NCBI GenBank assembly: GCA_012064415.1
Contig: SSNU01000090.1
Coordinates: forward strand, 1-64,000
Direction: 5' to 3'
Origin: Gyrodactylus bullatarudis
Lineage: Eukaryota; Platyhelminthes; Monogenea; Gyrodactylidea; Gyrodactylidae
DNA length: 64,000 nt
This document shows positions 54,801 through 63,337 of this stretch, in pieces (within the stretch, counting starts at the first letter, position 1; every line of letters starts with the position of its first letter). The notes under the pieces are model-generated. The model saw only the letters and a program-made list of their open reading frames with translations, did not search any database and was not told the origin of the DNA. Position numbers and translations under genes: made by a program.

Positions 54801-57243
54801 TATTAATGGCATTTTTTATCCTAAAGTGCTCACTCTGTTTGAATGAAATTTCTTGCATTTTCCCAAGTTAAGAGTTGGATTCTCTTGGGATTTCATTATC
54901 CCATTCTTTCGTTTCAACTTTGGTTGAATAGATTTCCTCTCATTCTCCCATAATACACAGTGTTATAGTGAACACCTCACACATTGATCACAATCTTGAT
55001 ATCGTTGAATCAAAATACAGATCTAGATTTTGTATTTATTCTGCAGACTCTATCGTTTAAACTCTTAATCTGAGATAGTCTTCAAGCTTATTGGCACTGA
55101 ATTATTTTTCAAATCCTCATTTTTCTGATTGACACTGATTGCTGTACTGAGCGTAATGTACTCTTATAGACTGAGAAATTTTCATAGAGTTTATTTTCTT
55201 ATGATTTAAAACCGAAATAAGATTTATTATACAGTATTTGATTGTTTAGTCACGGTAATAGCTGGTGCAGCAACCTGTATTCCGACGAAGAAAAAGCGGG
55301 ACATAACATATATAAATTTGTGTAATAGACAAAACTTTTACGATAAAATTATTAGTTGATTTTCCAATAAAAAATTAATACTCTACGAATTAAATTTATG
55401 GTTAATAAGTAGAATAAAAATTGTAAAATTTCCTCAGAAGAAGGATTATAAAAGAAATTTATAATTTTGAATCATAATTTGAAAAGAAATTAATTTTACG
55501 ATTTCTCAGAGGTCTTTTTCCTTTTTATGCCTCTCAGCAACCTGAATTCTTTTCAAACCACATGACATATCAAAGGATAAAATTCACTCATATAATAGAC
55601 TATTCGATATTCTTTTCACACATACACAATTTCACAGTATCACTTGTACAGTGTACATGAAAAAAATAATGTTCGAATTAATCTTGAATCTGTATTTGTA
55701 TACAGATACGAATGATTGAATGACGGAAATTCCCAATGGATTAATTCTCCTCCTTGGTTTGAAGAGATCAAAATAATTAAAAAATTAAATGCATCAAAGA
55801 AATCCATCCTCTTCTAACCCCTTTGAATTTAGAACTACAGTTTGTGAAATCCTTATTTTGGTCATCCATAAAATCTATAGAGATAAAGTTTTACAAAAGT
55901 TCAGTTCTGATAGACTATTGTTTTCATAAGCTCCAAAATAGGGGGCTTCTTAAAATAAAAAGTGTTTTTTGAATCATCTTCCCTAAAGTTCTGTCGTTCT
56001 TGTTCCACTGAGTTAGGATTACTTTACCCAAAAGTAAATTTTCATTAACTAACATTGATATACTTCACGTTTAAAATTTAGGAAGAAGTCTATCAATTGA
56101 GAATGATGAATAATTATTAGGCCGAGTCATTTAGTGAACACATTATGTTAGCCAAATAATAACCAGATTCGGGCTTGGTTAAAGAAATCTCTCATTTTGA
56201 GGCGTTCTTGTATTTAATATTTAATTAAAAGATTAATTATGATCAATCTAATAGAATTTCCACCCGGTTATGATGCAGGATTATCTCAACATGAGCACAG
56301 TTAATAGTCGCCTTTCGCCTCAGACCTCACAGAGTCCTCCACCTCCGGCTCCTTCCCTTGTAAAGGAGGACAAAATTGACAAGAGAATATCAGAGTTTTA
56401 TGAAAACTTTCCTGCCCTCCTAACAGATGTGCCAGTTAAAATAAATCCAAACTTTGGAGTTTACACCAAAGGTCGAAACTTTAATTCCTCCTACACTGAG
56501 GGGTCCACCTCGGATTTGAAATCACCAATTATGAAAACATTCAAGAGTCGAATTAGTCAGCTAGGCTTTAATGAAAATCTTCATCCTCCTAGTTCCTCCT
56601 CCTCCTCAGTCTATCCTAGTAATAATAATAATTATGGAAGATCATTGAGCTTAGAGAGAAAAAGTCCTGAAAACCGTCGAAGTATTTTGAGAAATGGAGA
56701 AGATAATCCAACTTTTACCAATAATACTACTAACCAGATTGATTCAGACCTTCCAGGCAAGCTGCATGGGAAAAAGATTGTCAAACAAATTCCAGATGGT
56801 TCCTCTCATCCAAATTCGTATGTCAATTAATTCATTTTTATTCCATCATAAAAACGTTAAATGAACAGAGTCGAATTATGAATAGGAATATTTTTGAGCC
56901 ACTAGGTTGAAGAAATCTTAAAATTTGGTGCAAAGTTATTCCTCTTTATCAAATGGTTCATTAATTTAATGATGATATAAATAAATTAAACATTTTTAGG
57001 ACCACACGCAATGTTGTTTGGCTGGATCAAATTCAAGATCGACCCAGTTGCTCAGATGAATCCGGAATCGATTCGATTACCCAGTGTTATCCTCAAAATA
57101 CAGCTAGGACCAATTTCAATCAACAACAAATACCTTTAAGCCAGAAACTAACTAATCAGAATGAAATTCATGAAAATACAACTAAAGTTCGTAGAAAATT
57201 ACCGAAAGAGCCTAAAGACTCATCCAAAACATCGATTGTATGA
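27824..57243 (+). CDS. Unrecognised coiled-coil protein with a C-terminal PDZ ligand (6 exons over 29 kb, 537 aa)
   Basis: Exons: 27824-27976, 43490-43581, 45996-46272, 51444-51752, 56279-56817, 57000-57243. All carry GT-AG borders and all phases match, which is strong evidence for one gene. The N-terminus is Cys/His-rich (CSCTCHHAKF), so a metal site or lipidated Cys is possible. Residues about 60-100 are a predicted coiled coil (LTPEERDKLIQELQEDN, RISTELQWLRSEQMQ), with a second helical segment (LFHKNYQRELGILIERQ). Then come low-complexity Asn runs from an AAT microsatellite, a Pro-rich patch (SPPPPAPS), Ser runs and basic patches. The protein ends KTSIV, a class I PDZ-binding motif, which suggests a cytoplasmic scaffold at membrane or junction complexes. 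I do not recognise the family. The first intron is 15.5 kb, and exon 1 is the weakest part of the model. Confidence 0.75.
28046..32490. other. Large intron: AT-rich sequence with pyrimidine-rich microsatellite tracts
   Basis: No exon or recognisable mobile element was found. CT/GA-rich tracts occur at about 29575-29700, 31495-31540 and 31985-32035, and ATA or AAT runs near 29870 and 30150. Short frames are AT-driven. Confidence 0.45.
32491..33890 (-). pseudogene. piggyBac transposase, damaged, with one terminal repeat left
   Basis: Two frames together cover the transposase: 33871-33482 (N-terminal part) and 33512-32631 (catalytic and C-terminal part). The three catalytic aspartates are all present, in AACDAKNS, TCDNFFTTYDLA and GGVDTLDLL. 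The C-terminus has the Cys/His cross-brace domain (CGLCPRERDRK, CSKCERKTCQEHG). The frames are broken by a deletion near 33580-33600, which removes roughly 30-40 expected residues before IPSEQITIDEQ and shifts the frame. A stop also cuts the N-terminus at about 33895. Downstream, TTAA (32491-32494) is followed by CCCTTGCACTGGAAATG, the piggyBac end. The matching other end was not found. It lies antisense in the 15.5-kb intron. Confidence 0.88.
33900..35184. other. Large intron: nothing recognised
   Basis: AT-rich sequence beyond the piggyBac remnant. I looked for the second piggyBac end (CCAGTG...GGGTTAA) and did not see it. Confidence 0.4.
35185..35290 (+). repeat. Diverged arm of MITE family M1
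   Basis: Shares AAAGTTGGTCGATATGAAG and GGGAATCTATGG with the family. Only one arm is clear. Confidence 0.5.
36358..36373 (+). repeat. CA microsatellite
   Basis: A run of eight CA units in intron DNA. Confidence 0.85.
36666..36697 (+). repeat. Stepped tetranucleotide repeat
   Basis: Three AACT, then two GACT, then three GGCT units follow in strict order. The order is that expected when point changes spread through a repeat by slippage. Confidence 0.9.
37022..37412. mobile_element. MITE family M1, two-armed copy (about 390 bp)
   Basis: The left arm starts TAAAGTTGGTTGATATGAA and includes TTTTTTCCATCAAGAACATT. The right arm carries the reverse complement (TTCTTGATGAAAAAATTGAG, TTTCCAACTTTATACCAATT). 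The interior is non-coding. Same family as 43609-44132. Confidence 0.7.
37413..38251. other. Large intron: nothing recognised
   Basis: AT-rich DNA without repeat arms or exon-like frames. Confidence 0.4.
38252..38356 (+). repeat. Dispersed repeat family R3, copy 3
   Basis: Shares ACAGATAGACC, CAGGTAGCAAGCGAACAA, CTATGCCGAACAGCTCCCTG and CTACTTGGTTCAAAAT with copies 1 and 2. Confidence 0.6.
39355..40170. mobile_element. Foldback element with about 200-bp diverged inverted arms
   Basis: The left arm (39355 to about 39575) and right arm (about 39985-40170) pair over long stretches: AAATTTTCTACTCGCGTGAT against ATCACGCAAGTAGAAAATTT; CTGATCCCGAAACTGAAAAC against GTTTTCAGTTTCGGGATCAG; and GACATGTCATTTTGAA. 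A 12-bp insertion in the left arm shows age. An arm of family M1 (39833) lies inside the loop. No transposase. Confidence 0.75.
40171..41789. other. Large intron: one weak signal-peptide-like exon candidate, otherwise nothing recognised
   Basis: At 41627-41711 an ATG opens a 28-codon hydrophobic frame (CIQFIILSRALFNLSYSF) that runs into a GTAAGT donor. No partner exon of phase 1 was found, so I do not call it a gene. Confidence 0.35.
41794..41854. mobile_element. 61-bp piggyBac-type miniature element
   Basis: TTAA (41790-41793), then CCCTCGCCCTGGATATG, then 27 bp, then its exact reverse complement (41838-41854), then TTAA (41855-41858). The duplicated TTAA is the piggyBac signature, and the 17-bp end differs by three bases from the end beside the transposase at 32495. 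The element is almost nothing but two terminal repeats. Confidence 0.88.
41859..43489. other. Large intron: nothing recognised
   Basis: AT-rich DNA up to the acceptor CTCTTTTAG before the exon at 43490. The 85-codon plus-strand frame at 42559 is AT-driven. Confidence 0.4.
43609..44132. mobile_element. MITE family M1, best two-armed copy (about 520 bp)
   Basis: The left arm (TAAAGCTAATTGATATGAAG, TTTTTTCATCAAAAATAAG, TTTTTTGGAATTCTACTCAT) is mirrored by the right arm (ATGAGTAGGGATTCCAAAAA, CTTATTTTTGATGAAAAAA, CAACTTTATATCAACCAACT). Each arm is about 130 bp. The interior has repeated AATTTCGAAAA-type stretches and no gene. It lies just after the second exon of the 537-aa gene. Confidence 0.8.
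44133..45995. other. Intron: nothing recognised
   Basis: AT-rich intron sequence between the MITE and the exon at 45996. Confidence 0.4.
46917..47130 (+). repeat. Diverged M1-related sequence
   Basis: CTAATTGATATGAAGATGAA opens the stretch. TTTTTGAATTTCGAAAATGC near 47095 repeats TTTTTTGAATTTCGAAAACG near 46826 as a direct repeat. Confidence 0.45.
47341..47945 (+). pseudogene. Penelope-like element, upstream truncated copy (RT C-terminal half)
   Basis: Codes for the second half of a Penelope-type reverse transcriptase starting just before the catalytic IRYVDDTFILMKP motif. A frameshift at about 47515-47520 is followed by LDVKLTRKDDG and continues to QLKIVFKT. The copy stops before the GIY-YIG domain and runs directly, head to tail, into the N-terminal region of the next copy. 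It is clearly diverged from the downstream copy. Confidence 0.85.
47925..50151 (+). pseudogene. Penelope-like retroelement, nearly complete copy with GIY-YIG endonuclease
   Basis: The N-terminal part (47925-48254; coiled coil RIEFLERKLDGARMKL) is separated by a single frame slip in an A-run at about 48243-48249 from a long open frame ending at 50151. In that frame, RT motifs appear in order: RPDKGKGIVIM, SRLYFLPKTHK, SLDIASLFPNIPIEETL, GIAMGSPLSPILADIF, YIRYVDDTFIIMKP and SFLDVKLTR. A GIY-YIG endonuclease follows (LIYCFEATCGAKYIGRTKRR, then RIHEHLNKN) and ends LQLPWPN. Apart from the slip the copy looks intact, so it is young. It lies in sense orientation in an intron of the 537-aa gene. Confidence 0.93.
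50313..50331 (+). ncRNA. Decayed hammerhead-like motif after the Penelope copy
   Basis: TTGATAA and GAAA are separated by GACCTGGC, at the place where the third copy has a full CTGATGA/GAAA pair. Two core bases differ from the consensus, so activity is unlikely. Confidence 0.3.
50446..50681 (+). pseudogene. Third Penelope-like copy, GIY-YIG C-terminal end only
   Basis: The frame RKLSTRSSDNLNKE to CVQKNYSYNLQLPWPM aligns along its whole length with the C-terminus of the full copy (LCIQKNHLHDLQLPWPN) and ends in TGA at 50679-50681. It completes a head-to-tail array of three copies. Confidence 0.85.
50848..50874 (+). ncRNA. Hammerhead-ribozyme-like core in the Penelope 3' region
   Basis: CTGATGA (50848-50854), 8 nt, GAAA (50863-50866), then TACGTATA, which can form the very short helix III typical of Penelope hammerheads. 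Helix II is not well paired (TGCTTTAA), so this is a relic or a weak form. Penelope-like elements in general carry hammerheads at this place. Confidence 0.4.
50882..51443. other. Intron: nothing recognised beyond Penelope 3' flanking motifs
   Basis: The stretch with CTCGGACGTTTTTGATAAAC near 50931 parallels ATTCGGACGTATATGTAAG near 50400, again showing tandem Penelope 3' ends. The rest is M1-like AATTTCGAAATTTTTGG sequence. Confidence 0.45.
51677..51697 (+). repeat. AAT microsatellite inside coding exon
   Basis: Seven AAT units encode an Asn run in exon 4 of the 537-aa gene. Confidence 0.85.
51753..53532. other. Intron with a weak M1-related stretch
   Basis: At 52028-52080 a diverged M1 arm (GAAGCTAGTCGATAAGAAG) is visible. 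The rest is AT-rich DNA; the frames at 52952-53471 lack splice signals and family resemblance. Confidence 0.4.
53533..53987. mobile_element. Old element with one piggyBac-like end
   Basis: CCCTCGCCCTGGAAATG at 53533 matches the piggyBac ends at 32495 and 41794, and GGGGTCCA follows in both long elements. The flanking base run is TTAC, not TTAA. The right part, read in reverse, repeats the interior of the UPF2-intron MITE (TTGGCTCTAAAATTAGTTAT, CTTCTAAACTAT). The right border is not certain. Confidence 0.45.
53988..56278. other. Intron: nothing recognised apart from a weak M1 arm at 54585
   Basis: AT-rich intron. GTTGTTGAGATTATGAAGTT at 54585 is a distant match to M1. Confidence 0.4.
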
Positions 57244-57614
57244 TAAATGTATATAAAAGATATTTAAATTGAATATTTAACTATTTACTCAGCTTTATAT
57301 GGTGTACACCTAGTTTATTCATTAATCTAACATTTTATACAAATTAAAAACCCACTTTTTTCTTTTTTATAGACGATCTTAAATGAGTGGAATGGAATCT
57401 ACTGATATTCCTACTAAACTTTAGTAGCTAAAGTACATTTCAATGACTACTTATAGAATTTTTATACTAATATATCACACATCACAGATTCATCGTATAA
57501 ATCATTAATTTAAATTTGAATGACTAAAATGAATTGATTGAAACCAAATCTGATTCGAATAAGAAAGTTTTGGTTTTGTCTTTTTGTCATTTTGCGTTGA
57601 TACAAATTCGGAAA

Positions 57615-58763
57615 ATGCTTTCCGATATGCAGGAGTACGTGCCAGATCTCAGTGAAGTAAGGAAGTTATCGAAGGCCAACGGGATCTTTAAATGGGCCGA
57701 TCATGAGAATTTAGGAGTGAATAGTGTTGCACATATAAAGATAGATAAAGTTCAGACCTCATTAATAAATCAAACGTTTTCTGAAGCAAGAAACTATGTC
57801 AGTCGCCTTAATTATGATAAACTTAAATTTCTATGCCAAATCCATGGTCTTACTATGACAGGAAAAGCAGTGGTTATGAAGAAAAGATTATTTAACTTTT
57901 TGGAACAAATTCATGCGAGTAAAAATGATCATGAATTTTCTGCAGTAGAAGATAAATCCTTCTCATTGATTAAACCATTTTTCAAGCTTAAATTCAATTC
58001 TACCAAAAGATATCTGTTGGTTTTCGATTTTGAAGCAACTTGTGAGCTTAACGTACAAGATTATCCCCATGAGATTATTGAATTTCCCGTATTCATCTTT
58101 GACTGCAACTTATTGAAGTGTATTGGTATTTACCATTCCTTTTGTGCTCCTATCTTAAACCAGAAATTGTCCACATATTGTACACAACTGACTGGAATAA
58201 GTCAAAAAACTGTTGATTTGTCTCCAAAATTTCAAGATACTCTTAGAGATTTTGAAAATTTTCTGACTCAATTGAATATTGGCTTTGATCAAATTACCAT
58301 TGTCTGTGACAATCCTGCTGATATGAGCAAATTCATGAGACTGACATGTAAAATTAATAAAATTCAATTTCCCAAATGGGCAAAAGAGTGGTGCAACATT
58401 TCAACAGGATTTTTAGAATATTATGTAAAGAAAAAGACTAAATTTATGAATCTCAATCAAATGCTTGCCATTGTAGAGTATAAATTTATTGGCCACAAGC
58501 ACCAAGGCATTTATGATTCTTTTAATATTTTAAGAATCGCTAGAATGATGCTATATGATGGATTTAGATTTGAACCCAATCAGTATTTATGTCCTCAATG
58601 TAATCCTCACTATTACTCTCCTATTAAAAAAGTTAACAACAAACAGCAAGTTATTTCAGAAAAGCCAGAGATGATCAGAAGCCAGGTCATCACGAGCCTT
58701 GAAGATGAGATTAATTACCTTATAAAGTTATCAGAGTCCAGAAAGTTAAGAGTATTGCCATAG
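57615..58763 (+). CDS. ERI1: ERI1-type 3'-5' exoribonuclease with SAP domain, intronless, 382 aa
   Basis: ERI1 trims 3' overhangs of small RNAs, histone mRNA stem-loops and 5.8S rRNA. A SAP domain lies at residues 64-97 (LNYDKLKFLCQIHGLTMTG, KKRLFNFL). The DEDDh exonuclease follows: motif I VFDFEATCE (about 136-144), the EIIEFPVFIFD strand, motif II DNPADMSKF with its acidic residue, and motif III GHKHQGIYDSFNILR with the catalytic His and Asp. All acidic and His positions are kept. Human ERI1 has 349 residues. The frame stays open 27 codons further upstream, but the first in-frame ATG is at 57615, so I start there. AATAAA follows at 58780-58785. The stop of the 537-aa gene is 370 bp upstream on the same strand, so the promoter lies in 57244-57614. 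Confidence 0.92.
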   Translation: MLSDMQEYVPDLSEVRKLSKANGIFKWADHENLGVNSVAHIKIDKVQTSLINQTFSEARNYVSRLNYDKLKFLCQIHGLTMTGKAVVMKKRLFNFLEQIHASKNDHEFSAVEDKSFSLIKPFFKLKFNSTKRYLLVFDFEATCELNVQDYPHEIIEFPVFIFDCNLLKCIGIYHSFCAPILNQKLSTYCTQLTGISQKTVDLSPKFQDTLRDFENFLTQLNIGFDQITIVCDNPADMSKFMRLTCKINKIQFPKWAKEWCNISTGFLEYYVKKKTKFMNLNQMLAIVEYKFIGHKHQGIYDSFNILRIARMMLYDGFRFEPNQYLCPQCNPHYYSPIKKVNNKQQVISEKPEMIRSQVITSLEDEINYLIKLSESRKLRVLP

Positions 58764-58936
58764 CATATTTACTTTTATAAATAAATAATTTTTAAAGAAT
58801 TCGTTAAATTTCAAATTAATAATATTTCCATTAAAATAAATCCATTTTTAAACAAAATCAAGACCTAAACTATTACTATACGTGAATGAATAATATATTC
58901 AATGACTATAAAATTTATATCCTGGTTCAGAGTTTG

Positions 58937-58957
58937 TGGACCACAAATTGTGGTCCA
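58937..58957. repeat. Perfect 10-bp-stem hairpin
   Basis: TGGACCACAA, one base, TTGTGGTCCA. Such GGACCAC palindromes occur near the ends of some hAT elements, so a short hAT relic is possible; no second end was identified. It lies 174 bp after the ERI1 stop. Confidence 0.6.
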
Positions 58958-59405
58958 TAATTGAATGAGGCATGCTAGATAATATTCAAATTTTATTAAA
59001 TAAATAAGGATTAATAATCATATTTATTTTTATTATAATTTAAAACTGTAATTTACAATGTCAGAGGCTCTGACTCAGAGCACAGGCTGTGTTATTCAGC
59101 TATTGCAAATTAGAAACTATATAAATTAAATGATATAACCAATTTAATAATCTGAAACTAATCTTTATTGAGGAATCTTAATCGGATCATCGGAAATTCC
59201 AATAATTGGATTCCAATCAAAATTAATTATTAAGTTAATAATATTAACTTTAAATTAATAATTTAAAATTATTTAAATTGAATTCGAGCCATTCTTTAAG
59301 AATGATTCTTATTCAACTATTTTATTAAATGATGAATTTTGTTTAATTAATTTAAAATATTCACTTTAATAAATTAAATTTCTATTCAAATCGTAACGTG
59401 CCCTG
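58958..59405. promoter_or_regulatory. Very AT-rich intergenic region before the 410-aa gene
   Basis: Repeated ATTAAT and TTTAAATT runs between 59200 and 59400. This must contain the promoter of the gene at 59406; no defined element was recognised. Confidence 0.35.
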
Positions 59406-60638
59406 ATGCATGAGAGTATATCTAAAATCCGTCAGCTTGTGTATGATATGCCACTTGACAAAATTTCATTACTTGTTGAAGATGGGTTTTGCGACAGAAT
59501 CATAAAGCATGTTGATAAAAAAACTTTCCATGACATTACACTCCTTCTTCTATATATGGCTCAGGCAGATGAGAAAGTTTTGGTAAAATTCATGGAATCC
59601 GGTTTAATAAAGTCTATCTGCTCCTTGATTCCCTCGAATCCAGAGGACTGTATTGTTAAGGATGTCGCAAAACTTTTGAATTTATGCGCTGATGTAGAAG
59701 ATAACTACAAACATCTTCTTAATGACATCACATTCAGCACATTTTCTAAAGCAATGTTTGCTAAAAATAATCAATTGACAAATAAGATCATCTTCTCTCT
59801 AATTTCGATTTACAACAATTGTCATGAAGAAAAGGAGTATTCACTTTTTCTAAGACTTGTCCGAGACCACGTTCAAGATCGCATAAACTCCTTATGCACC
59901 GTCGTCAACAATGAAATGAGAAATCATGCTAATTATTTCGACGAAGTCATCCGATCCCGACCTCCAAAAAAATCTTTGGCCGCCAGGAAATCTATTGGAA
60001 ATGCTCTTCCGATTACCAAACCAAAACAAGCTGTCAGCCCAAAGCTCATGCCAGAAAATTACCAAATACCAGTTTACATTCCAATGGAGCCGTGTAATTG
60101 TGACAAACGGCTTTCAATGACAAAAATGCGTGACAATATAGAGCCCGACGCCTCCTGGATATTTTGCCGGGAGTGTTACGAAACATTTGTGAAGGCCATT
60201 AACCACAATTATGATCCAACAAGACATCATGCTCACACATGTTTCGTCAAATGCTTCGAAGTACTCATGGATGGTCAGAATCACGAAAAGAAACTTTTGG
60301 GATTAATTAAAATGCTTAAATTAGTCAGCATCAAGGGAGCTTGTCGATCTTTTAAAGAAAAACTAAACTATCTCAAATTGGCTTGCGATTCTTTGAAAAA
60401 AATCCCCGAGACCAATTTTGAGAAAAGAAGAATGGTAGACCAGACCATAATTGAATTTATAAAATCATTTCCTGTCAAGGATCACGAGGCTCTATCCAAG
60501 CAACCTCATCTAAGTGACTACATTAACATTGCTTTAAAAGATAGAAAGGAAAACTTTGCAGATCTCGCAAGTGAGCTCTCCAAACAATTCGCAAAGTTTT
60601 CTTTAGGCTCCCAAATCCTTAATTTGTTATCTAAATAA
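59406..60638 (+). CDS. Unrecognised 410-aa protein, helical N-terminus and Cys/His cluster
   Basis: A single uninterrupted frame from ATG to TAA with clearly coding composition. Residues 1-165 look like stacked amphipathic helices of ARM/HEAT type (DITLLLLYMAQADEKVLVKF, KDVAKLLNLCADVED). A basic Pro/Lys linker follows (RPPKKSLAARKS). Around residues 225-285 there is a Cys/His cluster (EPCNCDKR, FCRECYETF, RHHAHTCFVKCF) that could bind zinc. The C-terminal 120 residues are helical and charged. I cannot place it in a family. No signal peptide or membrane segment. Having no introns, it may have arisen by retroposition or intron loss. Confidence 0.75.
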   Translation: MHESISKIRQLVYDMPLDKISLLVEDGFCDRIIKHVDKKTFHDITLLLLYMAQADEKVLVKFMESGLIKSICSLIPSNPEDCIVKDVAKLLNLCADVEDNYKHLLNDITFSTFSKAMFAKNNQLTNKIIFSLISIYNNCHEEKEYSLFLRLVRDHVQDRINSLCTVVNNEMRNHANYFDEVIRSRPPKKSLAARKSIGNALPITKPKQAVSPKLMPENYQIPVYIPMEPCNCDKRLSMTKMRDNIEPDASWIFCRECYETFVKAINHNYDPTRHHAHTCFVKCFEVLMDGQNHEKKLLGLIKMLKLVSIKGACRSFKEKLNYLKLACDSLKKIPETNFEKRRMVDQTIIEFIKSFPVKDHEALSKQPHLSDYINIALKDRKENFADLASELSKQFAKFSLGSQILNLLSK

Positions 60639-61347
60639 GATATATATTCAAGTATTCATTTTATTAAAGTATATAAATATTATTTATTTTTGTTCATTAA
60701 CCCTTGACTTTTTCTTTCTTGTTAAATGTTTCATCCAGGAAAATACTATCAGAGATAATGAGCAAGTGAATAGCATGTAGAATAGTCCTGTTCTCATTAT
60801 CTCCAGAGCCACCTGGGGCCAATCTTCACACCTAAAGTTGGAATCGATTTAATTGCTGTATTAGATTTAATAAAACAGGCAATTTAGATAAGTGTTCTCC
60901 GGCTAACATTCAAGAATCTCAAAATCATCACTTTTTGAGTGATTTTAATTTTTTTGATTATCTTATTATAATTGCACTCATATATCATTTTGACCTTTCA
61001 TACAGCATGATAAATATGAAAAATGACAAATTTTCCTTTAGTCTAACCCCCTTCTGTTTAGATGAAAAATATGTCAGTATTTTATTTTTGCTCAAAAGAT
61101 TCTCTACTCTTTACTGTTTAAATTTTCTCATGTCAAAAAATGTATAGATCGTTCCTCTATAAAAACTACTATATCTTGTATCTATTTTATTTTTGTGCCT
61201 ACTCAAAAGTATTACAATAATATTGAAAAATAAAAATTAGGATTGCCAAGAGACAATGTTGAGATTCTGTCATAACTTGTTTCTTTGAATAAATACAGCA
61301 TATATCCCTACTGTTACTTTTGAGGTAAAATAAACAAAACTTTAGAT
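60639..61347. other. Intergenic between convergent genes, nothing recognised
   Basis: 3' flanks of the 410-aa gene and of the EGF/TSP1 gene. No repeat or RNA gene seen. Confidence 0.45.
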
Positions 61348-61878
61348 TTACAGGTAATAACACGGTCGTAATCCATAGTCCTTTCCCACACAATAATTAT
61401 AGCTTTCAGTTGATAACTCTTTCAAGGTCTCTTCTGGAATTGCACACTTTCTAAATCTCATGGACCAACTAAATTGATTGCATTTATTGGAAGAGGAGCA
61501 CTTTTGCCATTCACCCCAAGGTCCCCTGTAAAGTAAAATGAAAACAATTGTGTATTTTACCAAAATTTCATGTTTGAATATTCACAATGCTTGCCAGCAT
61601 AGCCGATGGGACAATGACATTTGGTGATATTACTCCCGACCAATTCAACACATTCTCCCTGATTCAGGCAAATCTTCGATGAGCATAGTGACCTCTTATG
61701 GAAGCAATTTGGAAAGGAATACCGTGAGTCTCTCATATATGGTGGATTACACTTACATTGATAGTAGTCTGTGGAAGATATTGGTTTGCATAGGTTCCCT
61801 TTGTGAATAACACATGCCATATTTCCGGGCAAGTTGTGATTCCTTCCCAATGCCTTATAAAGTTGAGTATTTTTAATA
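61348..61878 (-). CDS. Last two exons of a secreted EGF/thrombospondin-type protein (partial)
   Basis: Exons 61878-61561 and 61525-61348 are joined by a 35-nt intron in consistent phase, ending in TAA. The first encodes two EGF-like modules: a partial one (VIHKGNLCKP, YYQCKCNPPYM) and a full one (SLCSSKICLNQGECVEL, TKCHCPIGYAGKHCE). The second encodes a thrombospondin type-1-like module (GPWGEWQKCSSSNKCNQF, MRFRKC, YGLRPCYYL). EGF plus TSP1 modules mark extracellular or membrane-bound adhesion proteins. The upstream acceptor (CTGTAG) is clear, but the preceding exons were not found; they lie beyond the LINE copy or outside the window. No membrane anchor follows, so the C-terminus is extracellular. 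Confidence 0.75.
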
Positions 61879-62351
61879 CTACAGATGATTGACTATAACT
61901 TTATTTAATTTCATAATCAATCTGTCAGTTTCAACTCTCAAAATTTAGGTGTATTTTATTTTCTATTCGATGTATGTATTTATATGTATTCTTTCTTTAT
62001 TTATTATATTGACTAATTCAAGATATGACTTGAAATTTGCACTCATACATTATAGATAAACCTTATTTATGGACTAAATAATAATAATATTTTGTAATAT
62101 GCCATAAATATGCTTTGGAATATGATTTAAATGACAAGTCATAAGAGTCTAAGATCTATTCCGTGTACAAATAAAATGGCCTAACAAATTTAAATCTTCT
62201 ATGACCATGAATCATATATTTATCACTTGTTTTTTTCATGCTGAGTCTTAATTTAGATAATAACTAGAATGAAGAAAATTTAACAAGCATTTTGAAAATG
62301 TTCTTTCCACATCTACTACAGCCTATCAAAGAATTGCATATTGTTCAGAAC
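61879..62351. other. Intron or flank, nothing recognised
   Basis: AT-rich sequence upstream of the EGF exon. No further exon with EGF-like cysteines was found. Confidence 0.4.
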
Positions 62352-62958
62352 CTATTTCATACATAATATTTTTTTGTTAGACAATGTATTTATTGATATA
62401 TAAAAAAATAAATATAAAGACTCTGTACATAATATCCTTGTGAATGACAAAATATGAAATAAGGCATCTGGTTTATTTGGCAATGTACAATTAAAATTGA
62501 AAAATAAAAGCTTGTAAATCTGTAAGAAATTCATTAATCATCTGGTTTATGAAGATGAGAATAGAGAAGGGAAATGGAATAATCTAATAATTTGGATCTA
62601 ATGTGAGACATTACTAATTTTAGACTAGTAAGGTTCTGACAGTCAGCTAAATCGAATTTTGTGTAAATAGAGTTAAAAGCAGACAAAAAAAATTAGAGTT
62701 AAATTTATCATTACGGAGATTATAGCTACTTTGAGCTGGGGAATAAGTTTCCGGGAATTTTTCCACTGAGAATGCATATCTGCGAACCCAGAGTGGTTGA
62801 AGCCCTGAGACGGAAATAAGTGCATTATAAGAGTCGAGGTGAGGGTAAATAGAATGTAAAAATCTATATTTGATCCTTTCTATTTCCAAACACTGAGAGT
62901 TATTAAAAAGGCTGATTATATAAAAAGGTAGAGACAATAAAAGAGTAAAATGATTCAA
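62352..62958 (-). pseudogene. LINE 3' end, copy B
   Basis: Minus-strand frames encode the C-terminal part of a non-LTR ORF2: CLEIERIKYRFLHSIYPHL, LQPLWVRRYAFSVEKFPETY and SSYNLRNDKFNSNF. A frameshift at about 62690 follows, then SHLHKPDD and a stop. The 3' tail TTGTCTAACAAAAAAA (62370-62400) matches copy A at 4466-4905. Confidence 0.8.
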
Positions 62959-63337
62959 TTACATACTTTGGTAAAGGAAAAGGCTTACTCAGACATAGTT
63001 GCTAAAGTGAGAATTCTTATCAAGTAAAAGAGCAAGGAAAAAATCGCAAATTTATCTCGGTTACTAGCAATGTTTAAATTTTTTATATTTTTCTAATAAG
63101 AAAAAGAAAACAAGCAACATATCAAAAATCGCTAATCTACTTCCCTGGTGATAACTTATAAATGGCTTTAAAAAATAATGGCTCAGTGATTTATTTGTTT
63201 TTTTTTCTTCTAAACAATCATTTTATGAGTTCTGAAAATAAAATTCTTTAGGTAACTCTAAAAACAAAATAACTACAGCCACTTTAATTTTCAATCTAAG
63301 AAAATAACATTTATGAATAGTAAATAAAGAATCTTAA

